From NCBI RefSeq assembly GCF_029320955.1, contig NZ_CP119757.1, positions 868,001 to 932,000 on the forward strand: a stretch of DNA of 64,000 nucleotides. The letters are read 5' to 3'. The DNA comes from Flavobacterium sp. YJ01 (GTDB lineage: Bacteria > Bacteroidota > Bacteroidia > Flavobacteriales > Flavobacteriaceae). Every line of letters begins with the position of its first letter. The first letter of the stretch is position 1. A program made the translations under genes and the position numbers. Shown piece by piece: positions 10,219-18,871 of the stretch. Below the pieces are notes generated by a model, which was not told where the DNA came from, did not search any database, and saw only the letters and a program-made list of their open reading frames with translations.

Positions 10219-10359
10219 CATGAAAGAAGAGAGTTATTGGATACATAAAAAACATTTAAAAAGAAAAAAAGTTGCTGTTTTCAGTTTCAGTTCACAGTTG
10301 ATAATCTTTGAACATCTGTTACTCAAAAATTTTGCAACTCATTAAAAATATCACAAAAA

Positions 10360-12807
10360 ATGAAAGTATTAAAATTTGGCGGAACTTCGGTAGCCAATGC
10401 TCAAAATATAAAACTCGTTCTTGAAATTGTTAAACAAAAAGCACAACAAGATCAATTAGTTGTTGTTGTTTCCGCTTTAAGTAAGGTAACAGATTTATTG
10501 CAATCTGCAGCGGCAAAAGCGGCAGCAAACGACGAAAGCTTTAGAGATGTTGTTGCTGAAATCGAGAAAAAACACCTTGACACGCTGAAAGAATTAATTC
10601 CTGTTAGTGAGCAAAGCAGTTTGTTGAGTCACGTAAAAAGAATCATCAATCATTTAGAAACTTTATTAGATGGTTGTTTCTTATTGGGTGAATTATCGCC
10701 AAGAACTGCCGACACTATTTTGAGTTTTGGAGAATTACTTTCTTCTTTTATTATTGCGAAAGCTTACCAGCAAATTAATAGCGACGCTGTTTACAAAGAT
10801 AGCCGTGAATTAATTAAAACAGATAATAACTTCGGAAAAGCAACTGTAAATTTCGAAGTTTCAAATCAATTAATAAAAGAGTATTTTGCTGAGAATAAAT
10901 CTAAAATCAATATTCTTCCTGGATTTATTGCGCAGACTTTAGACGGAATCACTTCGACTTTAGGGCGTGGAGGTTCTGATTATACTGCCGCGATTATCGC
11001 AGGCGCACTTGATGCTGAACAATTGGAAATCTGGACAGACGTAAACGGAATGTTTACTGCTAATCCTAAAATTGTAAAACAAGCACAACCAATTGCGAAT
11101 ATTTCTTATCAAGAAGCGATGGAATTATCGCATTTTGGTGCTAAAGTTTTATATCCTCCAACAATTCAGCCAGTTTTAAGAAAAAACATTCCGATTTTAA
11201 TTAAAAATACTTTTGAGCCAGAAGCTGTAGGAACTTTAATTTCAAATCAAATTTCATCCAATGATACTGTTGTAAAAGGAATCAGCCATATTGATCATAT
11301 TTCTTTATTAACACTTGAAGGCCCAGGAATGATTGGAGTTGCAGGTTCTTCTAGACGTTTGTTCGAAGTATTGTCTCAGGAAAAAATCAACGTTATTTTT
11401 ATTACTCAGGCGTCTTCTGAACATTCTATTTGTATCGGAATTTTAAATTCTGATGCTGAAAATGCTGAAAATGCAATTAACAAAGCTTTTGAGATTGAAA
11501 TTTCGCAAAACAAAATCGATCCTTGTTATGTAGAAAAAGACCTTTGCATTATTGCTTTGGTGGGTGAAAACATGAAAAATCACCAAGGTCTAAGCGGAAG
11601 AATGTTCAGTACTTTAGGAAAAAACAACGTAAACATTCGTGCGATTGCGCAAGGTGCTTCTGAAAGAAATATTTCGACAGTAATTAACGAAAGAGACGTT
11701 AAAAAAGCGTTGAATACTTTACACGAAAATTTCTTCGAAGAAAACACAAAACAGCTCAATTTATTTGTAATGGGAGTTGGAAATGTGGGAGAAAAATTCA
11801 TCGAGCAAATTCATAGCCAAAAGAAATTCTTAAAAGATAATTTAAAAATAAATGTTCGCGTAATTGCTTTATCAAACTCAAGAAAAATGATTTTTGATGA
11901 AGACGGAATTTCTCTAAAAAATTGGGATTCCGCTTTAAGCGAAGGCGAACCAGCAAGTATCGAAGAATTCATCAAAAAAGCAAAAGAACTGAATTTACGT
12001 AACAGCATTTTTGTTGACATTACAGCAAATGCAACAGTTTCTGAAGCTTACGAGAAATTCTTAAAAGAAAGTATTGCCGTTGTAACTTGCAACAAAATTG
12101 CTTGTTCTTCTGCTTACGACAATTATAAAAAACTAAAAAGTTTATCTCGCCAATACAACGCTCCGTTTTTATTTGAAACGAATGTTGGCGCGGGATTGCC
12201 AATTATTGATACAGTAAAAAATCTGATTGCATCTGGAGATAAAGTGCATAAAATTCAAGCGGTTTTATCGGGAAGTTTGAACTTTATTTTCAACAATTTT
12301 GACGAAAACAATTCTTTTCACGATGTGGTAAAAGAAGCTGGAGTTCAAGGATTCACAGAACCAGATCCAAAAATTGACTTAAGCGGAATTGACGTAGCTC
12401 GTAAAATCTTAATCTTAATTCGCGAAAGCGGTTACGAAATGGATATTGACGCCATTGCAAACGAATCGTTCCTGCCAGCAGAATGTTTAGTAACAACAAA
12501 CAACGAAGATTTCTTCGCATCGTTAATCAAACACGCTTCTCATTTTGAAGGTATTTATAAAGAAGCTTTAGTCAAAGATTCAAGGTTGAAATACGTTGCT
12601 CAATTCGAAAACGGAAAAGCAAGCGTAGGTCTGCAATTCATCCCGAAAGATCATCCTTTTTACAATTTAGAAGGAAAAGACAATATCGTGCTTTTCTACA
12701 CAGATCGTTACGTAGATCAGCCTTTATTAATAAAAGGAGCCGGAGCTGGTGCAGCAGTAACAGCATCAGGAATTTTTGCTGACGTTATTAGAATAGGAAA
12801 TATCTAA
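10360..12807 (+). CDS. thrA: Bifunctional aspartokinase / homoserine dehydrogenase
   Basis: It catalyses the first and third steps from aspartate to threonine: phosphorylation of aspartate and reduction of aspartate semialdehyde to homoserine. The 815 residues split into an aspartokinase (KFGGTSV at residues 5-11, GRGGSDYTA near 204), tandem ACT regulatory domains (about 310-460) and a homoserine dehydrogenase from about 470. The dehydrogenase starts with the NAD-binding motif VMGVGNVGEKF and contains ETNVGAGLPIIDTVKNL. Length and order match E. coli ThrA. It heads a thrA-thrB-thrC operon behind a Thr-rich leader peptide. ACT domains suggest feedback by threonine, but the effector cannot be read from sequence. 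Confidence 0.96.
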   Translation: MKVLKFGGTSVANAQNIKLVLEIVKQKAQQDQLVVVVSALSKVTDLLQSAAAKAAANDESFRDVVAEIEKKHLDTLKELIPVSEQSSLLSHVKRIINHLETLLDGCFLLGELSPRTADTILSFGELLSSFIIAKAYQQINSDAVYKDSRELIKTDNNFGKATVNFEVSNQLIKEYFAENKSKINILPGFIAQTLDGITSTLGRGGSDYTAAIIAGALDAEQLEIWTDVNGMFTANPKIVKQAQPIANISYQEAMELSHFGAKVLYPPTIQPVLRKNIPILIKNTFEPEAVGTLISNQISSNDTVVKGISHIDHISLLTLEGPGMIGVAGSSRRLFEVLSQEKINVIFITQASSEHSICIGILNSDAENAENAINKAFEIEISQNKIDPCYVEKDLCIIALVGENMKNHQGLSGRMFSTLGKNNVNIRAIAQGASERNISTVINERDVKKALNTLHENFFEENTKQLNLFVMGVGNVGEKFIEQIHSQKKFLKDNLKINVRVIALSNSRKMIFDEDGISLKNWDSALSEGEPASIEEFIKKAKELNLRNSIFVDITANATVSEAYEKFLKESIAVVTCNKIACSSAYDNYKKLKSLSRQYNAPFLFETNVGAGLPIIDTVKNLIASGDKVHKIQAVLSGSLNFIFNNFDENNSFHDVVKEAGVQGFTEPDPKIDLSGIDVARKILILIRESGYEMDIDAIANESFLPAECLVTTNNEDFFASLIKHASHFEGIYKEALVKDSRLKYVAQFENGKASVGLQFIPKDHPFYNLEGKDNIVLFYTDRYVDQPLLIKGAGAGAAVTASGIFADVIRIGNI

Positions 12808-12951
12808 AGAGGAACAAAGGCTCAAAGGTGCAAAGGGACAAAGTTAAAAACCTTTGAACCTATGAACCTTTGCCACTATGAACCTTTAAAACAATAAGTA
12901 GTAAAGCCTCTGAACCTTTGAGCCTTTGCCACTCTGAACCTTTAAAAAGAA
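12808..12951 (+). repeat. Low-complexity ACCTTTGAACC-type repeat between thrA and thrB
   Basis: Degenerate tandem copies of a phrase such as AACCTTTGAACC or CCTTTGCCACT, with a reverse-complement copy (CTCAAAGGTGCAAAGG) near the start. The gap contains no gene. The same phrases occur at 19380-19412 and 33601-33727, so this is a dispersed intergenic family. Here it separates two genes of one operon without an obvious terminator. Confidence 0.75.
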
Positions 12952-13872
12952 ATGGAAATTAAACTATTTTGCCCAGCAACTATCGCCAATCTCTCATGCG
13001 GATTTGACGTACTTGGACTTTGCTTAGACAATGCGGGCGATGAAATGATTGTTCGAAAAGTCGATCAAAAAGGAGTTCGAATCACTAAAATTGTCGGTGC
13101 CGATTTGCCTTTAGAAACCGAGAAAAACGTTTCTGGAGTGGCGGCTTTGGCCATGCTTGAAACTTTAGGCGAACTGGATTTTGGATTTGAAATCGAAATT
13201 TATAAAAACATAAAAGCTGGAAGCGGAATCGGAAGCAGTGCTGCAAGTTCTGCCGGAGCGGTTTTCGGAATTAATGAATTATTGGGAAAACCGTATTCTC
13301 GTAAAGATTTGGTTCAGTTTGCGATGCAAGGCGAAAAATTAGCCAGCGGAAACGCGCACGCCGACAACGTTGCTCCTGCCCTTTTAGGCGCTTTTACTTT
13401 GGTAAGAAGTTATTCGCCTTTAGATATTATTAGAATTGATAGCCCAGAGGAATTGTACGCAACAGTTGTTCACCCGCAAATTGAGTTAAAAACGTCTGAT
13501 GCACGTTCGGTTTTAAAGCAAAACGTTTCCCTAAAAAGTGCTATTACGCAATGGGGTAACGTAGGCGGATTGGTTGCTGGTCTTTACACTAAAGATTACG
13601 ATTTAATAGGAAGATCACTTCACGACGAAATTGTTGAACCTGTACGAAGCGTTTTAATTCCAGGTTTTGATCAAATCAAACAAACGGCTTACGAAAACGG
13701 CGCTTTAGGTTCTGGAATTTCAGGTTCTGGCCCATCGATTTTCGCTTTAAGCAAAGGAAAAGAAACCGCCGAAAAAATCGCAAAAGCCATGAGCGACGTT
13801 TACGAAAAAATGAATTTACCGTATGAAATTCACGTTTCGAAGATTAATCCAGACGGCGTCCGCATTTTGTAG
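12952..13872 (+). CDS. thrB: Homoserine kinase
   Basis: It phosphorylates homoserine to O-phosphohomoserine, the substrate of ThrC. 306 residues of the GHMP kinase superfamily: an N-terminal CPATIANLSCGFDVLG, the glycine-rich ATP loop GSGIGSSAASSAGAV (about 90-104), and the C-terminal GSGISGSGPSIFALS motif (about 253-267). The length is typical. It is the second gene of the threonine operon, 144 bp after thrA (a gap filled with repeats) and 304 bp before thrC, unusually loose spacing for an operon. No promoter is evident in the first gap. Confidence 0.96.
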   Translation: MEIKLFCPATIANLSCGFDVLGLCLDNAGDEMIVRKVDQKGVRITKIVGADLPLETEKNVSGVAALAMLETLGELDFGFEIEIYKNIKAGSGIGSSAASSAGAVFGINELLGKPYSRKDLVQFAMQGEKLASGNAHADNVAPALLGAFTLVRSYSPLDIIRIDSPEELYATVVHPQIELKTSDARSVLKQNVSLKSAITQWGNVGGLVAGLYTKDYDLIGRSLHDEIVEPVRSVLIPGFDQIKQTAYENGALGSGISGSGPSIFALSKGKETAEKIAKAMSDVYEKMNLPYEIHVSKINPDGVRIL

Positions 13873-13907
13873 AAAAGTATTAAGTACGAAGAATTAAGTA
13901 TTAAGAC

Positions 13908-14075
13908 AAAGCTTGTCAGGCTGAGCGGAGTCGAAGCTCCCGCAAAGCATACACACAATACATAACCGTGCAGTTTGTCATTTCGACGAAGGAGAAATCT
14001 CCACAAGAAGCTCGACAAAGATTGGATTAACGTTGCGGAGTTACTTGCGAAGATTTCTCGTTCCTCGAAATGACA
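13908..14075. repeat. Inverted repeat TGTCATTTCGACGAAGGAG family, copy 1
   Basis: Arms at 13976-14000 and 14051-14075 (TGTCATTTCGACGAAGGAG... / ...CGTTCCTCGAAATGACA) are imperfectly complementary across a 50-nt centre. A fragment of the related phrase CTTGTCAGGCTGAGCGGAGT precedes it at about 13913. The element lies between thrB and thrC. A better-preserved copy is at 19493-19619. The rest of the thrB-thrC gap holds no gene. Confidence 0.8.
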
Positions 14076-14176
14076 AGAGAGCCGAATAATAATTATTGAA
14101 ATTTTAAATAAAAAGCTATACGCAACATTAGGAAAGAGCCTAAAGCCTAAAGCTTACTGCCTAAAGCAATAAAAAA

Positions 14177-15466
14177 ATGAAATACTACAGTTTAAACCAT
14201 AATGCCCCAAAAGTTTCTTTTCAAGAAGCTGTTATACAAGGATTAGCAACTGACAAAGGATTATATTTCCCAGAAAGCATAACACCGCTTGATCCTTCTT
14301 TTTTTGATAAAATCGAAAGTTTAAGCCATGAAGAAATTGCTTTTGAAGCGATTAAACAATTTGTTGGTGACGAAATCCCAGCAGAAAAACTAAAAGAAAT
14401 TATTGCCGAAACTTTAGTTTTTGATTTTCCGGTGGTGAAAGTCGAAAACGGAATCTATTCGTTAGAATTATTTCACGGGCCTACAATGGCGTTTAAAGAC
14501 GTTGGAGCGCGTTTTATGTCACGTTGTTTGGGTTATTTCAATAAAGACAAAAAAGATGCTAAAAACACTGTTTTAGTTGCCACTTCTGGAGATACAGGCG
14601 GAGCCGTTGCGAGCGGATTTTTAGGTGTTGACGGCGTTGATGTTGTCATTTTATATCCATCAGGAAAAGTAAGCGATATTCAGGAAAAACAATTGACGAC
14701 TTTAGGGCAAAACATTAAAGCGCTTGAAGTGGACGGCGTTTTTGATGATTGCCAGGATATGGTAAAAAAAGCGTTTTTAGATGAAACTTTAGCACATAAA
14801 AACCTGACTTCTGCAAACTCAATTAATATTGCGCGCTGGTTACCGCAAATGTTTTATTTCTTCTTTGCTTACAAAGCCTTGAAAAGCCAAAACAAACCTT
14901 TAGTTTTCTCTTGCCCAAGCGGAAACTTCGGGAATATCTGCGCGGGAATTATGGCAAAGAAATTAGGTTTGCCAATTGAGCATTTTGTAGCCTCTACAAA
15001 CGTAAACGACACGGTACCAAGATTCTTAGAAAACGGAAAATACGATCCAAAACCTTCTAAAGCAACAATCTCTAACGCAATGGACGTTGGAAACCCAAGT
15101 AACTTTATTAGAATTCAGGAATTATACAATAATGACTTAAAAGCTTTCGAAAAAGATTTCTCTTCTTATAGTTATACTGATGAAGAAACGCTTGAAGCTC
15201 TAAAGAAAATCTACAAAACAGACGGTTATATCGCAGAACCACACGGCGCTGTTGGATATTTAGGTTTGAAAAAAGAATTGGAAAAACATCCTAACGCAAT
15301 TGGTATTTTCTTAGAAACGGCGCATCCTATTAAGTTTTTAGATGTTGTTGAACCTGCTTTAGGAATTTCACTTCCTATTCCTGCTCAAATTGAGAGTGTT
15401 ATTAATGAGGAGAAAGTTAGTGTTAAGATTGCGAGTTATGAGGAGTTGAAGAGTTTCTTAGGGTAA
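14177..15466 (+). CDS. thrC: Threonine synthase
   Basis: This PLP enzyme converts O-phosphohomoserine to threonine, the last step of the pathway. 429 residues, as in E. coli ThrC. The PLP lysine is Lys107 in FHGPTMAFKDVGARF, followed by the phosphate-binding motif VATSGDTGGAVASGF (about 137) and SCPSGNFGNICAG near 248. The N-terminal domain (YYSLNHNAPKVSFQEAV) is the short class seen in Gram-negative bacteria. It is the last gene of the thrABC operon and is followed directly by a terminator. No separate promoter is obvious despite the long gap upstream. Confidence 0.96.
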   Translation: MKYYSLNHNAPKVSFQEAVIQGLATDKGLYFPESITPLDPSFFDKIESLSHEEIAFEAIKQFVGDEIPAEKLKEIIAETLVFDFPVVKVENGIYSLELFHGPTMAFKDVGARFMSRCLGYFNKDKKDAKNTVLVATSGDTGGAVASGFLGVDGVDVVILYPSGKVSDIQEKQLTTLGQNIKALEVDGVFDDCQDMVKKAFLDETLAHKNLTSANSINIARWLPQMFYFFFAYKALKSQNKPLVFSCPSGNFGNICAGIMAKKLGLPIEHFVASTNVNDTVPRFLENGKYDPKPSKATISNAMDVGNPSNFIRIQELYNNDLKAFEKDFSSYSYTDEETLEALKKIYKTDGYIAEPHGAVGYLGLKKELEKHPNAIGIFLETAHPIKFLDVVEPALGISLPIPAQIESVINEEKVSVKIASYEELKSFLG

Positions 15467-15490
15467 CATTTTATAAAACATCATATACAA

Positions 15491-15521
15491 AACGACTGGG
15501 ATTTATTTCAGTCGTTTTTTT
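15491..15521 (+). terminator. Terminator of the threonine operon
   Basis: Stem AACGACTG / CAGTCGTT with a 10-nt loop and seven T. Confidence 0.9.
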
Positions 15522-15693
15522 ATTGCATTACACTAAATTATCTTGAGTTAGCAAATAAAAATTTCAAGTACGGAAATCCGTAAAAATTGGCAATAAAAAA
15601 TACATATATTTGAAAAGTAAGAAAACGAAATAAATTTTCACTTATCTACCCGAATTTAAGTGTGCATGCGAAGGTTTGTTTCTCATACACATG

Positions 15694-15709
15694 AGTTGTG
15701 CGTTATTTA
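15694..15709. repeat. Left copy of a 16-bp inverted repeat flanking the coiled-coil gene
   Basis: AGTTGTGCGTTATTTA; its reverse complement, with one mismatch, is at 16485-16500. The remaining gap from thrC (15522-15783) has no gene that I can see. Confidence 0.7.
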
Positions 15710-15783
15710 AGAGTATTACATCTTCAAATTTGACAATCAGCTGACTACAAAGTAATTATTTAAATGCAAAAAACTGGTAAATT

Positions 15784-16473
15784 ATGACCATACAGAAAAT
15801 GGAAAAAATAAAACTAAGTTTAGATATAGGAATTACTTTTTTTGGGGTATTAGCAGCATTATTTGCAGTATTAAGTCTTATTTACGGCTCAAAAATTGAC
15901 GCTGTAAAAAAAATTGAAGAAGAACGTTTGAAAAGTAAGATTGCTGAATCGAATGCTTCCGCTCAAAAAGCTAAAGAAGAAGCTGCCAATGCATTAGTTA
16001 GTGCAGCTAATACAAATGAAAGAGCAAAAAAACTTGAATTAAAAGTAGAAGAACAAAAGGAAAAAACAGCTAACGCAGAGAAGGAATTAATAATTTTAAA
16101 GGATAAAATAAAACCTAGAAGTATACCTACGCAGAATGTAAATAAATTAATAGCTGAATTAAAAAAACTCTCCAATAAAGAAATTCATATTTCAAGTTCT
16201 CTTGGGGATGGTGAAGGTGCAACTTATGCAACCCAATTCAAAAATCTATTTGAGTTTGCAGGATGGAAAGTCAATTCTGGTATCGGATTTTCCACTTACA
16301 CAGGGGTTGGGGTCTATTTATTAACCAAAAATAAAAATGACACCGAAGCTATAAAAATAAAGAAAATATTTAATGCATCCGATATACACTTCCAAGAACA
16401 GATAATGGAAGAAGGAACTAAATTACAAATTTTTATTGGCTCAAAAAATAGTCAAGATTTAGACTCTAATTAA
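15784..16473 (+). CDS. Uncharacterised membrane-anchored coiled-coil protein
   Basis: I do not recognise this 229-residue protein. A short N-terminus leads into one hydrophobic helix (about 12-34, ITFFGVLAALFAVLSLIYG). A long charged, Ala/Glu/Lys-rich coiled coil follows (about 38-112). After a PRSIPTQN linker comes a C-terminal domain (about 118-222) with predicted alternating strands and helices: EIHISSSLGDGEGATYATQF, GWKVNSGIGFSTYTGVGVYLL, KLQIFIGSK. A single-pass orientation is likely; which side the C-terminal domain faces is unknown. It shares no pathway with its neighbours, and a 16-bp inverted repeat flanks it, suggesting recent arrival as a unit. The domain layout recalls small sensor or effector membrane proteins, but I assign no function. 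Confidence 0.75.
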   Translation: MTIQKMEKIKLSLDIGITFFGVLAALFAVLSLIYGSKIDAVKKIEEERLKSKIAESNASAQKAKEEAANALVSAANTNERAKKLELKVEEQKEKTANAEKELIILKDKIKPRSIPTQNVNKLIAELKKLSNKEIHISSSLGDGEGATYATQFKNLFEFAGWKVNSGIGFSTYTGVGVYLLTKNKNDTEAIKIKKIFNASDIHFQEQIMEEGTKLQIFIGSKNSQDLDSN

Positions 16474-16484
16474 AACAGTAGTAA

Positions 16485-16500
16485 TAAACAACGCACAACT
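16485..16500. repeat. Right copy of the 16-bp inverted repeat flanking the coiled-coil gene
   Basis: TAAACAACGCACAACT, complementary to 15694-15709 with one mismatch. It begins 12 nt after the stop codon. Confidence 0.7.
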
Positions 16501-16524
16501 TGCTATACGAAATATTACAATCGT

Positions 16525-17102
16525 TATGCGAAGTCTCCCAACTTCATACACGTTCCGATTAATCTCTGGCTAGCTAGAGCGTTCCGCCCCGCTCTACGAA
16601 GTGTTCTTAATTATTTGCAAGGATCGCTGTGCGAAGTCTCCCGACTTCGTACCCGTTCCAATTATCCACAAAGTAAAGTAACAATAGGAACGGAATAGTT
16701 GCGGGTACGAAGTCGGGAGACTTCGCACAGCATCTACTAATCTATTATTTCTTCGTTCCCAACAAATATAAAATCTACGCAGGTCCTGATTTCCTCGCTC
16801 TACGAAGTGTTCTTAATTATTTGCAAGAATCGCTGTGCGAAGCCTCCTGACTTCGTACCCGTTCCAATTATCCACAAAGCAAAAGTAACAATAGGAACGG
16901 AATATAGTTGCGGTTACGAAGTCAGGAGACTTCGCACAGCATCTACACAGCATCTACTTTACTAATCTATTATTTCTTAGTTCCAAAAAATATAAAATCT
17001 ACGCAGGTCCAGATTTCCTCCGCTAGCGCAAGCGTCCCGCTCGTGAACACAAAGTAATCAAAAGCCAATTGGAACGTTTACGAGCGAGACGCTTGCGCTA
17101 GC
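16525..17102. repeat. REP/BIME-like cluster of nested palindromes with a tandem duplication
   Basis: The gap before the S10 peptidase holds no gene but is packed with palindromes. Unit 1 (16591-16796) and unit 2 (16797-17020) are tandem copies starting GCTCTACGAAGTGTTC. Each holds inverted arms beginning GCTGTGCGAAG: 16626-16659 with 16687-16731, and 16832-16865 with 16894-16940. Each arm also folds on itself (CGAAGTC-TCCC-GACTTCG). A degenerate arm occurs at 16525-16556, and TAGAGCG/CGCTCTA at 16575-16596. A third, unrelated pair, GCTAGCGCAAGCGTC / GACGCTTGCGCTAGC, spans 17021-17048 and 17076-17102. The architecture resembles bacterial interspersed mosaic elements moved by REP-associated transposases; no such transposase is in the window. 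Confidence 0.85.
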
Positions 17103-17160
17103 AAATACCGCTTATTATTTTTTTATATCTTTAAAAAATCTAATAACACACCCAAATTCT

Positions 17161-18693
17161 ATGAAAAAGATATTACTTTCATTTCTTTTAGTTGGATTTT
17201 TAACTGCCTACTCTCAGGAATCAAAACCAAAAGTTACTCCTACACCTCCAATTGCAAAAGAAGAAAACTCTCCTTCTAATCTTACTTTTAATCCAGATTA
17301 TCAAGTCGTAACCAATCATACCACAACAATAAAAGGTCAAAAAGTTTCGTACAAAGCCACAACAGGAACTATGCCTGTTTGGGATGAAGATGGAAAAGCA
17401 ATTGCGGGATTATTTTATACATACTATGAGCGTTCTGATGTAAAAGATCGCGATTCTCGCCCTTTAGTGATTTCATTTAATGGCGGTCCTGGTTCTGCTT
17501 CGGTTTGGATGCAGATTGCTTATACAGGTCCAAGTTTATTAAATATTGATGATGAAGGATATCCTTTGCAACCTTACGGAATAAAAGAAAATCCTTATTC
17601 GATTTTAGATGTTGCTGATATCGTTTTTGTAAATCCGGTTAATACAGCTTATTCAAGACCTACAAGCAAAGAAATCCCTAATTCAAAATTCTTTGGCGTA
17701 AATGCCGACATTAAATACCTAGCCGATTGGATCAATGGTTTTGTAACTCGATCGAATCGTTGGGCTTCACCAAAATATCTTATTGGCGAAAGTTATGGCA
17801 CTACTCGAGTTTCGGGATTAGCGCTTCAATTGCAAAACAATCAATGGATGTATCTTAACGGAGTAATTTTAGTATCTCCAACAGATTTAGGAATAAGCCG
17901 TGGAGTTGTTTCTGATGCCGCTCTTAAATTGCCTTATTTTGCTGCTACGGCTTGGTATCATAAAATGCTAAGTCCAGACCTTCAAAACAAAGATTTAACG
18001 GATATGCTGCCAGAAGTAGAAAATTTCACCATAAACGAGCTTCTTCCTGCATTGAGTAAAGGAGGTTCTTTAGAAGAACAAAAAAGAAAGGAAATTGCCA
18101 CTAAAATGGCACGCTATTCTGGTATTTCAGAAAAAGTTATTTTGCAAAACAATCTAGACGTTCCTTATGATTATTTCTGGAAAGAATTGTTAAGAGATCA
18201 AGGTTTTACGATTGGAAGACTTGATTCAAGATACAAAGGAATTGACCGCAAGGATTCTGGAGAAAGCGTTGATTTTAATGCCGAACTTACTTCTTGGTTG
18301 CATTCGTTTACGCCTTCTATCAATCTGTATCTGCGCAATAATTTGAATTATAAAACTGATTTTAAATACAATATGTTTGGTTCTGTACATCCTTGGGACA
18401 GATCTAATGATAAAACAGGAGAAAATCTAAGACAGGCGATGGCACAAAATCCTTATTTGCATGTAATGGTGCAATCTGGATATTATGACGGTGCTTGCGA
18501 TTACTTTAATGCAAAATATGATTTATGGCAAATGGATCCAAGCGGAAGACTAAACAATAGAATGTCATGGAAAGGTTACAGAAGTGGTCATATGATGTAT
18601 TTAAGAAAAGCCGATTTAGAAACTGCAAATGAAGACATCAGAACATTTATAAAGCAATCGTTGCCTAAACCGAGCGAACCTGCAAAATATTAA
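17161..18693 (+). CDS. Secreted serine carboxypeptidase, peptidase family S10
   Basis: This is an exported peptidase of 510 residues. It begins with a Sec signal peptide (KKILLSFLLVGFLTAYSQ, cleavage near residue 19) and a Pro-rich stretch. Family S10 motifs follow: SFNGGPGSASVW (oxyanion region, about 110), the nucleophile in GESYGT (Ser211), and likely Asp443 in GYYDGACDY and His477 in SGHMMY. S10 enzymes remove C-terminal residues at acidic pH; this one is probably periplasmic or outer-membrane associated. A -7-like TATCTTTA lies at 17126-17133. It follows the palindrome cluster and ends at a strong terminator, so it is monocistronic. Substrate unknown. Confidence 0.9.
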   Translation: MKKILLSFLLVGFLTAYSQESKPKVTPTPPIAKEENSPSNLTFNPDYQVVTNHTTTIKGQKVSYKATTGTMPVWDEDGKAIAGLFYTYYERSDVKDRDSRPLVISFNGGPGSASVWMQIAYTGPSLLNIDDEGYPLQPYGIKENPYSILDVADIVFVNPVNTAYSRPTSKEIPNSKFFGVNADIKYLADWINGFVTRSNRWASPKYLIGESYGTTRVSGLALQLQNNQWMYLNGVILVSPTDLGISRGVVSDAALKLPYFAATAWYHKMLSPDLQNKDLTDMLPEVENFTINELLPALSKGGSLEEQKRKEIATKMARYSGISEKVILQNNLDVPYDYFWKELLRDQGFTIGRLDSRYKGIDRKDSGESVDFNAELTSWLHSFTPSINLYLRNNLNYKTDFKYNMFGSVHPWDRSNDKTGENLRQAMAQNPYLHVMVQSGYYDGACDYFNAKYDLWQMDPSGRLNNRMSWKGYRSGHMMYLRKADLETANEDIRTFIKQSLPKPSEPAKY

Positions 18694-18732
18694 GTATAAT
18701 TTCTTTGTCCACAACAAATACAAAATCAATAG

Positions 18733-18761
18733 CCTCCAGCTTTAGCTGGAGGTTTGTTTTT
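18733..18761 (+). terminator. Terminator of the S10 peptidase gene
   Basis: Perfect stem CCTCCAGC / GCTGGAGG with loop TTTA, followed by TTTGTTTTT. Confidence 0.9.
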
Positions 18762-18871
18762 AAATTAAATTCGACTTTAGCCAAAAAAAGTTAAAGATTA
18801 GGCTGAAGCCATTTTTCTAATGTAATTTTGTTCTATATAATTTTATAAAATACATTTCATTTTAATACCTA

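Noticed and set aside
12808..12951. Small gene between thrA and thrB
   Set aside because: The sequence is low-complexity repeat that recurs in other gaps in both orientations.
15694..16500. Integron-type gene cassette with attC sites around the coiled-coil gene
   Set aside because: Sequences near GCACAAC and GTTATGC loosely resemble attC core ends, but the spacing is too short, the flanking copies are inverted rather than direct, and no integrase is present.
16525..17102. CRISPR array
   Set aside because: Only two long units plus an unrelated pair; repeats are inverted and internally palindromic, there are no regular spacers, and no cas genes.
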